Part shown: in pieces, positions 9,568 through 18,005 of the stretch
How positions within the stretch are numbered: the stretch's first letter is position 1
How the letters are laid out: the number at the start of each line of letters is the position of its first letter
Source of the DNA: an uncultured Granulosicoccaceae bacterium
GTDB lineage: Bacteria; Pseudomonadota; Gammaproteobacteria; Granulosicoccales; Granulosicoccaceae
NCBI GenBank assembly: GCA_938041955.1
Contig: CALISD010000082.1
Location: 53,942-117,941, forward strand
DNA: 64,000 nucleotides
Direction of reading: 5' to 3'
Notes under the pieces: model-generated
The model's database searches: none
What the model was told of the DNA's origin: nothing
What the model saw: only the letters and a program-made list of their open reading frames with translations
Made by a program: the position numbers and the translations under genes

Positions 9568-10401
9568 ATGATAGCGAATCCCGTCATGCGTTTTGGCAGC
9601 CAGATATTGGCTAAATATCTCACCAAAACAGTCACAACATATCGACCTTTCTCGGTCCACCGGACAGCGACATTGGCCGAGGTCATGCGACCCGGCGATG
9701 TGCTACTCGTTGAGGGTGACCACCGCATCAGTTCGGCAATAAAATATCTTACTCAATCAACCTGGTCACATGCCGCTTTCTATCTTGATAAAATGCCGGA
9801 CGGCATTGCAATACCAAACCCGGGAAGCGCTCCCGAATCCAACGAGCAGCACCTGCTGGTTGAGGCCGATTTGGAAAACGGCGTGATCGCGGTACCGCTA
9901 TCTAAATACAGCCGATACAACATACGGATTTGCCGACCGATAAACATAACCGAGCCTGACCTGGATGCGTTGTGCCGCTTCATGGCATCAAGCCTTGGTA
10001 AGCAGTACGACTTGAAGAACATTGTAGATCTGGCCAGGTACCTGCTGCCTAACCCACCTGTCCCCAGAAGATTCAGACGGCGGTTACTGGCCCTTGGCAG
10101 CGGCGATCCGACTCGCGCTATTTGCTCGTCTCTGATTGCACAAGGCTTTCAATCTATTCGTTATCCTATCCTGCCCGAACGGATTAGCTGCTCGCTGGAT
10201 GGTAGTACCGAAAACGAGATGATGCATATCCGCCATCATAGTTTATTCGCTCCTAGAGACTTTGACGTCTCTCCATACTTTCAAATTGTGAAGCCTGAAA
10301 TACGGGACGGGTTTAACTATAAAAATATCGATTGGCAGCATCACACCGAAGAATTTCTAACAACCGGTGAACGAGCGCCGGGGTCAGACGCTTGCGCTTA
10401 A
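9568..10401 (+). CDS. YiiX/YebB-like permuted papain-fold (NlpC/P60-related) enzyme
   Basis: Predicted 277-residue member of the circularly permuted papain-like group, which acts as amidase, acyltransferase or endopeptidase on peptides or lipids. The arrangement of conserved residues fits: RPGDVLLVEG, then the His in STWSHAAFYL, an acidic residue in VEADLENGV, and the catalytic Cys late in the chain in RAICSSLIAQGF. A longer frame from 9391 exists, but its first 59 residues are low-quality and overlap the divergent membrane-protein gene. The ATG at 9568 has GAAAGG just upstream and gives a sensible N-terminus. No signal peptide is obvious. Substrate unknown. Confidence 0.75.
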   Translation: MIANPVMRFGSQILAKYLTKTVTTYRPFSVHRTATLAEVMRPGDVLLVEGDHRISSAIKYLTQSTWSHAAFYLDKMPDGIAIPNPGSAPESNEQHLLVEADLENGVIAVPLSKYSRYNIRICRPINITEPDLDALCRFMASSLGKQYDLKNIVDLARYLLPNPPVPRRFRRRLLALGSGDPTRAICSSLIAQGFQSIRYPILPERISCSLDGSTENEMMHIRHHSLFAPRDFDVSPYFQIVKPEIRDGFNYKNIDWQHHTEEFLTTGERAPGSDACA

Positions 10402-10646
10402 CAATCGCTCAGCGCATCCCTTGCATAATCAGGCAGTGTTGTATCAACAATCTCACATGTCAGGCTCTATGCATTTCCGACCGGTTTATATCCCCCAAGG
10501 AAACCCGACGCGTGAGCGAGTGGCACGTCACGGGTACGCCAGACTAAATTCCGACATACCAATAAGAGAGAGAATCACTCGCTTCCACGTCACGTACCAA
10601 AAACATGATTGGCTGCTTCATACTCTAAGGAACGCCACATATGCAG
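10402..10646. other. Intergenic between convergent genes, with one dispersed-repeat copy
   Basis: 245 bases between the YiiX-like gene and the convergent aminotransferase gene. They hold one copy of the dispersed repeat (10499-10525). An open frame through here (10367-10672) is the chance translation of that repeat and shares no features with a real protein. Confidence 0.6.
10499..10525 (-). repeat. Dispersed 27 bp repeat, single copy
   Basis: GGAAACCCGACGCG followed by TGAGCGAGTGGCA; it matches the core of the tandem array at 57601-57885 in inverted orientation with one substitution (G for C after the ACGCGT centre). The strand is given relative to the array. Confidence 0.85.
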
Positions 10647-12038
10647 TTAGCTGTGCCCTATTTCAGCCATAGCCTCGACAATACTTTCACGCAATGTGAT
10701 CACGATGAAATCTACCTCTTCCTTAGTAATAATCAACGGCGGAGACATTACATTAAGATGAAAGATCGGTCTAACCAGCAGGCCTTTGGCATCGGCAATT
10801 TTCGATATCACTTTGCCTATATCAAGCTCTTCCGGAAATAGCTCCCGGGTCTCTTTATTCGCGACGAACTCAACGCACTGCATTAACCGATGACCGCGGA
10901 CTTCACCAACGATGGGGAGATCTAACAGCGTTTTAAGCTGTTCGGCAAAGTACTCGCCCACGTCTCTCGCATGTTCAAAGATCTTCTCACGCTCCATGAT
11001 TTCTATGTTTTTTAGTGCAGCAACACAACAGACCGGGTGCCCTGAATAAGTAAAACCGTTTGTAAAACAACGATTGGTACCGGGTTCACTGATGACTTGA
11101 TGCATTTTGTCTGAGTAAATTGTGGCTCCGATAGGCAGATAACCGGAGCTAAGGCCTTTAGCGCACGTAATAATGTCCGGCACAATACCAAACACGTCTT
11201 CCGATGCGAACCAATGCCCCAGTCGGCCAAATGCAGTCACCACTTCATCGGACACATAGAGTACGTCATGGCGCTTACAAACCTCATGGGTGCGTTTATG
11301 ATAGCCAGCCGGTGGAACCACAACACCGCCTGCACCGAGGATCGGTTCTGCAAAAAATGCCGCGACCTTATCAGCGCCCAGGTCAAGAATTTTCTGTTCC
11401 AGCTCATCCACCAGGAAATCTAAAAACGCTGCTTCAGAATCGAATCCGGACGAGCGATAGTAGTTCGGGCTTGAGATGTGATGGATGGTATCCCGCTTGT
11501 AGTCAAACTCGGGGGGATGATCAGCTTTCTTGCCGCCAATTGACATCGAGATATAGGTACTGCCATGGTATGAACCGTCGCGAGCGATGATGTGCTTTTT
11601 CTCATGCTGGCCACGACAATTTTGATAAAACTGTATTAATCGATATGCAGAGTCAATGGCTGTCGAACCCCCACAACTGAATAACACGTGGTCCAGGTCG
11701 CCCGGGGCGAAGTCAGCAAGCTTTGAAGCGAGCTCAGCACCGGGTGCAGTGGTCATGTCAGTAAATGGGCTTGCGTAAGCCAGCTTCTTAATCTGATCTG
11801 CGATCGCATCTGCCATTTCTTCACGCCCCTGGCCGATGTTCGTGCACCACAGGCCACCTACGGCATCCAGGTACCGATTACCTTTTATGTCCATGATATA
11901 GGCGCCGTCCGCCTGCTCCATGATCATGGCACCTTCCTCAGAGAAGGAGTCAAACACTTGCCAGGGATGAGTAAAGTGATCTTTATCTTTCTGCCAAATA
12001 TCTTTAGCGTAATTTGCACTGGGAAGTTCGGCAGACAT
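10647..12038 (-). CDS. Class III (omega-type) PLP-dependent aminotransferase
   Basis: Cytosolic fold-type I aminotransferase that moves an amino group from an omega-amine or similar donor, usually to pyruvate or 2-oxoglutarate. Product of 463 residues from the ATG at 12038, which has GGAG 8 bases upstream; a longer frame to 12197 adds residues without homologous character. Visible landmarks: DAVGGLWCTNIGQG near residue 58, the PLP-binding turn SCGGSTAIDSA at 121-131 and DGSYHGST at 154-161. The cofactor Asp is D264 in VSDEVVTAFGR and the Schiff-base Lys is K294 in CAKGLSSGYLPIGA. Substrate is not determined. It is divergent from another PLP enzyme across 174 bases, so the two may serve one pathway. 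Confidence 0.9.
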   Translation of the reverse strand: MSAELPSANYAKDIWQKDKDHFTHPWQVFDSFSEEGAMIMEQADGAYIMDIKGNRYLDAVGGLWCTNIGQGREEMADAIADQIKKLAYASPFTDMTTAPGAELASKLADFAPGDLDHVLFSCGGSTAIDSAYRLIQFYQNCRGQHEKKHIIARDGSYHGSTYISMSIGGKKADHPPEFDYKRDTIHHISSPNYYRSSGFDSEAAFLDFLVDELEQKILDLGADKVAAFFAEPILGAGGVVVPPAGYHKRTHEVCKRHDVLYVSDEVVTAFGRLGHWFASEDVFGIVPDIITCAKGLSSGYLPIGATIYSDKMHQVISEPGTNRCFTNGFTYSGHPVCCVAALKNIEIMEREKIFEHARDVGEYFAEQLKTLLDLPIVGEVRGHRLMQCVEFVANKETRELFPEELDIGKVISKIADAKGLLVRPIFHLNVMSPPLIITKEEVDFIVITLRESIVEAMAEIGHS

Positions 12039-12212
12039 AGGTAATCTCCAGGATCGTTTAATTTTATAGTACCCGCAACAGCATGCGTCGGCCATCGTCG
12101 ATACGACGAAAATGACGATTCGTGAAGCCAGGCAGCAAGGTAAGGTCGCATGGATAACACCCTCCATGATTGCACAGCTCAGTGCATCGCTCATCAATAC
12201 GGGAGCAAATCA

Positions 12213-13436
12213 ATGGAGATAAGGCATTTAGATATTTACTCGGGTGGTGTAGCCTCACAAAGAACCGTATTCGCTCACCGAACACTCCGAAAACCGACCA
12301 TGCTACTGAACAAAAACCTTTTTACCGGCCTGGAGCACGGCGTGCATCTAAGTGCCGGTGGCGAAACTCCCATGCTGAATTCACATCGGGATGCATTTGA
12401 GCAGTTCATGCAGGATAAAGCACAGGGCGAACGCGCCCGGCAATTAATAGCTGAAACCATGCAGGCCACGCGCGAACAGTGCGCCACCCTGCTCAACGTC
12501 GCCGCATCTGATATCACGTTCGTGTCATCCGCTTCTGAAGGCATTAACATCGTCACGTACGGGCTTGATTGGCAGCCAGGGGACAACGTCGTTATCGCCG
12601 ATGTCGAATTCGGATCCGGCGTTTTCCCATGGACGGTACTTAAAGAACAAGGAGTAGAAGTCAAAATCGTTCGCCATAAAAACTGGCAAATATCACTTTC
12701 CGATATTGAAGCTCAAATTGACGATCGCACAAAAGTTGTGTTGATGAGTCACGTTAGCATGTTCACTGGACAACGCCTTCCATTAAAAGAGCTCGCAGAA
12801 ATGGTTCATCGCAAAGGTGCGGCTTTGGTGCTGGATGCCACCCATGCCGTAGGTGTAGTACCTGTTGATGCCTACCATGCTGATGTTGTAGTTAGCAGTT
12901 GTTACAAGTGGTTGCTCGCAACACATGGCACAGCCATATTTTATTGGAACCGCGAGACACTGCCAGAACTTAAACCACCCTTTCTCGGCTGGAACAGTGC
13001 GGCCGAGTCCGGTGGATGGAAAGACCCACTGAATATCACACTACACGCCGATGCCAATCAATTCTTACCTGGCAACCCATCGTACTTAAGTATCTATATA
13101 TTGAACAATGCGCTAAAGCATCTACTGCCGCTTGGCAGGGATGCTGTAGAGCAGCACGCACTTGATTTGACTGGCAGGTTGTACGAAGGCATTAGTCAAT
13201 TAGATCTAAATACACTGGGATTATCACTAATGACCGCTAGAGCCGCAGAGGAGCGTGCGGGCAATATCTGCATCATGTCAGAAAGAGTAGACGAAATATC
13301 TGCAGAACTCAGGCAACGTGGAATTTTGGTGTGGGGTACTTACCGTGGCGATTCACGACTGAGAATTTCCGCGCACGTATACAATGATCAAAGTGATATT
13401 GACGCTTGCCTGGGCGCTATACAGGCCCTGCAGTAG
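12213..13436 (+). CDS. Class V PLP-dependent aminotransferase/lyase
   Basis: Fold-type I PLP enzyme of the class V group (cysteine desulfurase-like, isopenicillin N epimerase-like). Residue numbers are for the start at 12213. HLSAGGETPML at 45-55 is the substrate-loop region, FVSSASEGINIV at 103-114 holds the phosphate turn, D208 and H211 (LDATHAVG) contact the ring, and K232 in SSCYKWLLATHG is the Schiff-base Lys. The ATG at 12213 has GGAG 7 bases upstream; an ATG at 12300 gives 378 residues, closer to family length, but lacks a ribosome site. Reaction unknown. Its partner may be the divergent class III aminotransferase. Confidence 0.85.
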   Translation: MEIRHLDIYSGGVASQRTVFAHRTLRKPTMLLNKNLFTGLEHGVHLSAGGETPMLNSHRDAFEQFMQDKAQGERARQLIAETMQATREQCATLLNVAASDITFVSSASEGINIVTYGLDWQPGDNVVIADVEFGSGVFPWTVLKEQGVEVKIVRHKNWQISLSDIEAQIDDRTKVVLMSHVSMFTGQRLPLKELAEMVHRKGAALVLDATHAVGVVPVDAYHADVVVSSCYKWLLATHGTAIFYWNRETLPELKPPFLGWNSAAESGGWKDPLNITLHADANQFLPGNPSYLSIYILNNALKHLLPLGRDAVEQHALDLTGRLYEGISQLDLNTLGLSLMTARAAEERAGNICIMSERVDEISAELRQRGILVWGTYRGDSRLRISAHVYNDQSDIDACLGAIQALQ

Positions 13437-13442
13437 ATAGCT

Positions 13443-13580
13443 CTATTTAAAAGCGTAAAGACAGACCACAATAAATACAATTAGGTGAAAGATCAACGTA
13501 GCGTGAGTCAGGAAACCCAACGCGCCAATTGTTGCAGCGGGTTTATTCGAAGTGGCAATTTGAGTGCGTGCTAATTTCAT
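13443..13580 (-). CDS. Candidate 45-residue small membrane protein
   Basis: A short frame with a polar, basic N-terminus (MKLARTQIATSNKPAA) and one strongly hydrophobic helix to the end (LIFHLIVFIVVCLYAFK), the usual layout of small single-pass inner-membrane proteins. It lies between the class V enzyme and the glycosyltransferase, antisense to both. There is no clear ribosome-binding site before the ATG, so it may not be translated. No family is recognised. Confidence 0.3.
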   Translation of the reverse strand: MKLARTQIATSNKPAATIGALGFLTHATLIFHLIVFIVVCLYAFK

Positions 13581-13730
13581 AAATCAAATAGAATAGCTAT
13601 GCATGAGCCGATATGTTACCAGCTATACTCATGCTTTACATTAGTAAAATACCTATCTACTAACGATGTATCCGCAGAGATTCTAATACATTCGTTGCGA
13701 CTTGTAACAGACTAACCGAAGGTGAATCAG

Positions 13731-14501
13731 TTGCCTAATGTTCAAGAATCTAATTCCGGCGTTTACGATGCCCGATCATTCTCTGTGGTTATTCCTGCAT
13801 GGAACGAAGCTCTATACATTGAAGAGACCCTGCGCGCAGTAACTCAAGCTATCGAACAACAGGTATTTGCAGGCAACATTATCGTTGTAGACAATAACTC
13901 CTCGGACGACACAGCAAGCAAAGCAACACAGGCCGGAGCAACCGTGATCTTCGAACCAGTCAATCAGATTGCGCGCGCCAGAAACACAGGCGCCCGGGCA
14001 TCGAGCGCTGACTGGCTTGTATTTGTTGATGCGGACAGCATCATCAGCACGTCGCTACTAACTTCATCACTGGAAGCATTAGCCAACGGCTCAACTATTG
14101 GGGGTGGATCTACCGTCACGCTGGATAGAGATGTTAAAGGCCTCACCAAATGGATTCTGGCCTTCTGGAACTGGTGGTCGGTGAAATCGCGTAGTGCAGC
14201 AGGCTGTTATATTTACTGCACAAGAGAGGCTTTTGACACCATTGGTCAATTTGATGAAAAGCAATATGCAGCAGAGGAGCTTTACCTATCGAAAAAGCTT
14301 AGAAAGTTAGCCAGAAAGCGTAAGCAGAAATTTCTTATTCACACCCATTCACCGGTTATGTCGTCAGCGCGGAAAATTGATTGGTACACACCAAAACAAC
14401 TTTTTCGGCAAGTTCTCCTGCTTTTAATCCCGGGGGCAACACGATCAAAAAAACTGCTTGGCATCTGGTATGACCGAAGTGACATTAATCAAAGCCCGTA
14501 A
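13731..14501 (+). CDS. Family 2 glycosyltransferase
   Basis: GT-A fold sugar transferase, 256 residues. FSVVIPAWNEALYIEETL begins the nucleotide-binding fold, VVDNNSSDDT is the second strand and the metal-binding DxD is VDADS (D100, D102). The chain has no membrane segment beyond the short hydrophobic end LLLLIPGA, so it is likely cytosolic or peripheral. The best start is the TTG at 13731, with AAGGTG placed 7-12 bases upstream; an in-frame GTG at 13722 sits inside that ribosome site. It is followed 58 bases later by the photolyase gene in the same direction. Donor and acceptor sugars cannot be told. Confidence 0.85.
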   Translation: MPNVQESNSGVYDARSFSVVIPAWNEALYIEETLRAVTQAIEQQVFAGNIIVVDNNSSDDTASKATQAGATVIFEPVNQIARARNTGARASSADWLVFVDADSIISTSLLTSSLEALANGSTIGGGSTVTLDRDVKGLTKWILAFWNWWSVKSRSAAGCYIYCTREAFDTIGQFDEKQYAAEELYLSKKLRKLARKRKQKFLIHTHSPVMSSARKIDWYTPKQLFRQVLLLLIPGATRSKKLLGIWYDRSDINQSP

Positions 14502-14559
14502 CTTCATTCATGCCCCACAGAAGCTTAGCCTACATCAACACCAACTTTAAAATCATTCT

Positions 14560-16062
14560 ATGCAAACTGCCGCGCTAGTATTTCCAAATCAACTTTTCGA
14601 GAATCACCCGGTGCTTGACGGCGAAGTATCGTCTGTATTTCTAATAGAACACCCGCTGTTTTTTGGCGATGCCGAATATCCATTGCAGTTCCATAAACAA
14701 AAACTTGCCTATCATCGCGCCACGATGGCAGCCTACTGCAATAGGCTAAACAACAAGGGCCTGAAGTGTTCTATCGTGCAATACACCGATGGCACAGATC
14801 AGTTGACAGACTTTTGCAATCGACTCAAACAAGAGGGTAATCACGCGCTTCTTGTGGCCGACGTACATGATGATGTGTTGCTGCGAAGGCTACGACACCG
14901 AACTGACTTTGCGGGTATAGCGCTGACCATTCTCGACACACCGGGGTTCCTGAATCAAAACAATGAAAATAGCACCTGGCGTAAAAGCCGAAAACGCTGG
15001 TTTATGGCCGACTACTATCAGTGGCAACGTAGACGCCTGGGTATCCTTATGGAAGGCGACAAACCAGTAGGTGGAAAGTGGAGCTTTGATGAAGATAATC
15101 GTAAAAAGCTGCCGAAAAAATCAATGGCTGACGTACCCATACTCCCCCCCGTCAAAGCAGACGCCATAGTAGAGGCTGCTGTGACTGCAACTCAGAAGCA
15201 GTTTCCTGAAAACCCGGGCTCTCTGGAACAATGGTATTACCCGATCACCACAGATGATGCAAAAACCTGGTTAAGGATATTCCTGCACGAACGGTTACAT
15301 CTATTCGGTGACTACGAAGACGCGATCGTGGAAGATCAGAACAGCCTTTATCACAGCGTACTAACCCCGATGCTCAATGTTGGCTTGATTACTCCACAGT
15401 ATGTGGTCACTGAAACGCTCAAGTACGCTAAAGCAAACAACATCCCAATCAATAGTAGTGAAGGATTTATCAGACAGGTGATTGGTTGGCGCGAATTTAT
15501 GCGCGCCACCTACATAGATTTGGGTGTTGAAATGCGAACCACTAATCACTGGCAGCACACCCGCCCGCTACCTAACGCTTTCTATGACGCAAGCACGGGA
15601 ATTCTACCGGTAGATAACGCTATAGAACGGGTGCTTAAAACAGGCTACTGCCACCATATTGAACGGCTAATGGTGCTTGGTGGCTTTATGTTTCTTTGCG
15701 AGATCAACCCGGATGAAATCTACAAATGGTTTATGGAAATGTTCATCGATAGCTACGATTGGGTCATGGTTCCTAATGTATACGCCATGAGCCAGAACGC
15801 CGATGGCGGAAACATCACCACCAAGCCATACTTCTCCGGCTCGAACTATGTCATCAAAATGAGCCATTACAAAAAAGGCGAATGGTCCATCATATGGGAC
15901 GCATTGTTCTGGCGCTGGATTATCAAAAACAGCGAAGCACTAAAGGGAAATCCGCGATGGGCGATGATGGTACGCAACGCAGAAAAGATGGATGAAACAA
16001 AAAAAGCTGCACACCTGTCAATAGCGGAAAATTACTTCAAACATCTGTTCCCGGGAGAATAA
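14560..16062 (+). CDS. Cryptochrome/photolyase-related protein (PhrB/FeS-BCP group) without the cluster ligands
   Basis: Flavoprotein of the prokaryotic photolyase-related group, whose studied members repair (6-4) photoproducts with blue light. It is full length at 500 residues. The FAD-domain landmarks are present: IGWREFMRATY, TGYCHHIERLMVLGGF, WVMVPNVYAMSQNADGG and KPYFSGSNYVIKMS. Where classical members carry a Cys-x2-Cys pair and a later ACPF Cys, which hold a 4Fe-4S cluster, this protein reads MSHYKKGEWS (434-443), then IIWDALFWRWI. Only C380 (FLCEIN) is near. It therefore belongs to a cluster-free branch. Activity as repair enzyme or light sensor is open. Confidence 0.88.
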   Translation: MQTAALVFPNQLFENHPVLDGEVSSVFLIEHPLFFGDAEYPLQFHKQKLAYHRATMAAYCNRLNNKGLKCSIVQYTDGTDQLTDFCNRLKQEGNHALLVADVHDDVLLRRLRHRTDFAGIALTILDTPGFLNQNNENSTWRKSRKRWFMADYYQWQRRRLGILMEGDKPVGGKWSFDEDNRKKLPKKSMADVPILPPVKADAIVEAAVTATQKQFPENPGSLEQWYYPITTDDAKTWLRIFLHERLHLFGDYEDAIVEDQNSLYHSVLTPMLNVGLITPQYVVTETLKYAKANNIPINSSEGFIRQVIGWREFMRATYIDLGVEMRTTNHWQHTRPLPNAFYDASTGILPVDNAIERVLKTGYCHHIERLMVLGGFMFLCEINPDEIYKWFMEMFIDSYDWVMVPNVYAMSQNADGGNITTKPYFSGSNYVIKMSHYKKGEWSIIWDALFWRWIIKNSEALKGNPRWAMMVRNAEKMDETKKAAHLSIAENYFKHLFPGE

Positions 16063-16100
16063 CCCTACATTACCTACATATGGGAGAACGCCAGCTTAGT

Positions 16101-16262
16101 TAGTGCCCATTCATAAACAACGCGTAGCCAGGTTGCCTCACGTGCATGAGATTTCGCCTACCACATGTGGGCGTTTAGTCATTCATAAATAACTACATGT
16201 TGTTGGCGAAAGATCGTGTGCGTGAGGCGACCACAGTAGCGTTCGTTTATGGATGGTCACTA
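16101..16262. repeat. Long imperfect inverted repeat (MITE-like hairpin element)
   Basis: Two arms of about 70 bases, 16101-16170 and 16193-16262, match as inverted copies at roughly three positions in four. Shared blocks include TAGTG at the outer ends, CATAAAC, GCCTCACG, TTTCGCC and ACATGT. The loop is about 22 bases. The outer ends read TAGTG...CACTA. The element lies in the gap between the photolyase gene and a broken lipoprotein gene, ending 2 bases before that gene's stop. It could be a non-autonomous mobile element or act as a bidirectional hairpin terminator. Confidence 0.65.
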
Positions 16263-16263
16263 T

Positions 16264-16640
16264 CTACAAAGCACCGACTGTATTGATGCTGTGCTGCAAA
16301 GAGCCACAACGCCACGGTTCTTTATGATCCTCAGTATCAAAAGCGGGACGACCCGGGCCTCCTCTGATCAGCAGGTTTGGAATCAAGCCAATGACATCGC
16401 CAACCACACTAGAAGGAATATCAATAAAACTGTAAACAATCAACCCAACGGTTGGACCCACGCATGCAGAGGCAGATAAATTTTTCGATTCCCTGGCCCA
16501 ATCACGGTTAGACCAATAACCCGCACACATCAAAGCAGAAACAGAATGCAGCGTTCCGTCAAAAGCTCCGTCTTTGTTGGAAAAGCTTATGGTGGAGCAA
16601 CCACTGATGATTAAGACAACAGCACTCCCAAAATTCGCAT
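16264..16640 (-). pseudogene. YceK/DUF1375-like lipoprotein gene with a frameshift in the signal peptide
   Basis: From the ATG at 16640 the frame reads MRILGVLLS and stops. One base over, the next frame continues LIISGCSTI, a perfect lipobox, and runs to 16264 with a late YSFIDIPSSVVGDVIGL segment like the LLDLPFS region of YceK/YidQ proteins (compare the intact relative at 44088-44387). Joining the two frames restores an ordinary lipoprotein signal. No start codon in the second frame precedes the lipobox, so the gene is broken by a single-base deletion near 16613, or the deletion is a sequencing error. Confidence 0.5.
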
Positions 16641-16682
16641 TGAAGGATATCTCAGAAACTGATCAAGTATGCTTTGTCCTGC

Positions 16683-17174
16683 TTACAGTTCTTCTACGTT
16701 TAATAACTCGACCTCATAAATCAGGGTCGCATTGGGTTTGATTTCGCCCGCACGGCGATCACCATAGCCTAAGGCTGCCGGTACAACAAACCGATATTTG
16801 CTACCTATACTCATCAATTGCACACCTTCCACCAAACCTGCTATTACGCCGCCCAATACGAACGATGGCGGCGCTCCACGCTCGTAAGAGTTATCAAATA
16901 CTTTCCCGTCAATTTGCTCACCAATATAATGAAGCGTTACCTTGCTATTGGACGTCGGCTTAGGTCCTAGCCCTCGACGTAATACCTGATATTGAAGACC
17001 GGTACTCGTTACAACCACGTCGTGAACTAAAGAATTACTTTCTAGAAAAGAAATATTTCGTTTCAACGCACCTGCCTGGTTGCAGGCAACTGTGGAGAAA
17101 CATATAAAAAGAAGTACCACGAATCTCATACCCGTAGCCGAATTAAAACAGTTAAAAATAGTGTTCGCTCTCAT
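16683..17174 (-). CDS. FKBP-type peptidyl-prolyl cis-trans isomerase, predicted lipoprotein
   Basis: Envelope folding helper that isomerises X-Pro bonds. The C-terminal ~100 residues are one FKBP domain: VTLHYIGEQIDGKVFDNSY, then FVLGGVIAGLVEGVQLM, the active-site stretch KYRFVVPAALGYGDR and the closing strand TLIYEVELLNVE. The N-terminus has a hydrophobic core FVVLLFICFSTVAC with Cys as likely lipidation site. The ATG at 17174 has GGGGA 7 bases upstream; the ATG at 17129 would give a shorter, more typical signal. It follows trpA by 48 bases in the same direction and may be read through from trpBA. Confidence 0.85.
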   Translation of the reverse strand: MRANTIFNCFNSATGMRFVVLLFICFSTVACNQAGALKRNISFLESNSLVHDVVVTSTGLQYQVLRRGLGPKPTSNSKVTLHYIGEQIDGKVFDNSYERGAPPSFVLGGVIAGLVEGVQLMSIGSKYRFVVPAALGYGDRRAGEIKPNATLIYEVELLNVEEL

Positions 17175-17222
17175 GGATATTCCCCGACAACAGTGTTACC
17201 AACCCCGGCACGATCAGTTGAG

Positions 17223-18005
17223 CTACGTCACCAGCGTTTCAATAAACCCCTTCACCGCACCCACGCCATCCTGCTCCATCACTCTAATAGTTTCAGAGCC
17301 CACAACCGCGATGTCCACCTTGCCACGCAAATAGTCAATATCTTCTTTAGATTTCACACCGAAACCGACAGCCAGTGGCAGCTCGGTAGTGCTCTTGCAC
17401 AACGAAAGATAATTCGTAATGTCTTCTGAAAATGCCGTGTCTTTGCCAGTGACACCTTTTCTGGCAACACAGTAGATCATACCTGAACTGTTATCACTCA
17501 AATGGCGCATGCGACTTTCAGGCGTGTTAGGCGTAAAAATGTGCACCGGCGACAGTTGTGCTGCATGCATTGCATCCAGATACTCCTCACCCTCTGACGG
17601 GGGCAAATCTGGAACGATGCAACCTTGAATCCCAATCGCTTTGCAACGATCAACAAACGCATTGATACCCTGACAATACAAAATATTGTAGTACGTCATA
17701 AACAGGAACGGGATATCAAACTCGCGCGTTAAACGCTCCGCCACTTCAAAACTTTTCTCAACAGTGGCACCACCTTTTAAGGCTTCAGCATTGGCTCTAA
17801 GAATTACCGGTCCGTCAGCCATGGGTTCTGAAAATGGTATCTGTAGCTCCATCAGATCAACGCCGGCGTTGACCATGTCTTCCACCACACGCAGCGAATC
17901 ATCAAAGTTTGGATAACCCAATACAATATGGGTCATCAATAGTATTTCTTTCTTTTCGCGGGCTTTCTTTATTGCGAGCTCAAGCGCGGTTACTCGTTCA
18001 TGCAT
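17223..18005 (-). CDS. trpA: Tryptophan synthase alpha subunit
   Basis: Splits indole-3-glycerol phosphate into indole and glyceraldehyde 3-phosphate and channels indole to TrpB. Catalytic residues are E53 (LMELQIPFSE) and D64 (PMADGPVI). The Asp usual in the IPFSDP motif is Glu here (E60). The stretch IYCVARKGVTG replaces the more common YLLSRAGVTG. It is 260 residues, near normal, and its start overlaps the end of trpB by 8 bases. The sequence is distant from the enterobacterial form. Confidence 0.93.
   Translation of the reverse strand: MHERVTALELAIKKAREKKEILLMTHIVLGYPNFDDSLRVVEDMVNAGVDLMELQIPFSEPMADGPVILRANAEALKGGATVEKSFEVAERLTREFDIPFLFMTYYNILYCQGINAFVDRCKAIGIQGCIVPDLPPSEGEEYLDAMHAAQLSPVHIFTPNTPESRMRHLSDNSSGMIYCVARKGVTGKDTAFSEDITNYLSLCKSTTELPLAVGFGVKSKEDIDYLRGKVDIAVVGSETIRVMEQDGVGAVKGFIETLVT

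Noticed and set aside
10367..10672. 101-residue frame after the YiiX-like gene
   Set aside because: It overlaps two real genes and its centre is the dispersed repeat.
13505..13531. GGAAACCCAACGCGCC as a repeat copy
   Set aside because: Matches half the core only and lies inside the candidate 45-residue frame; left out of the family.
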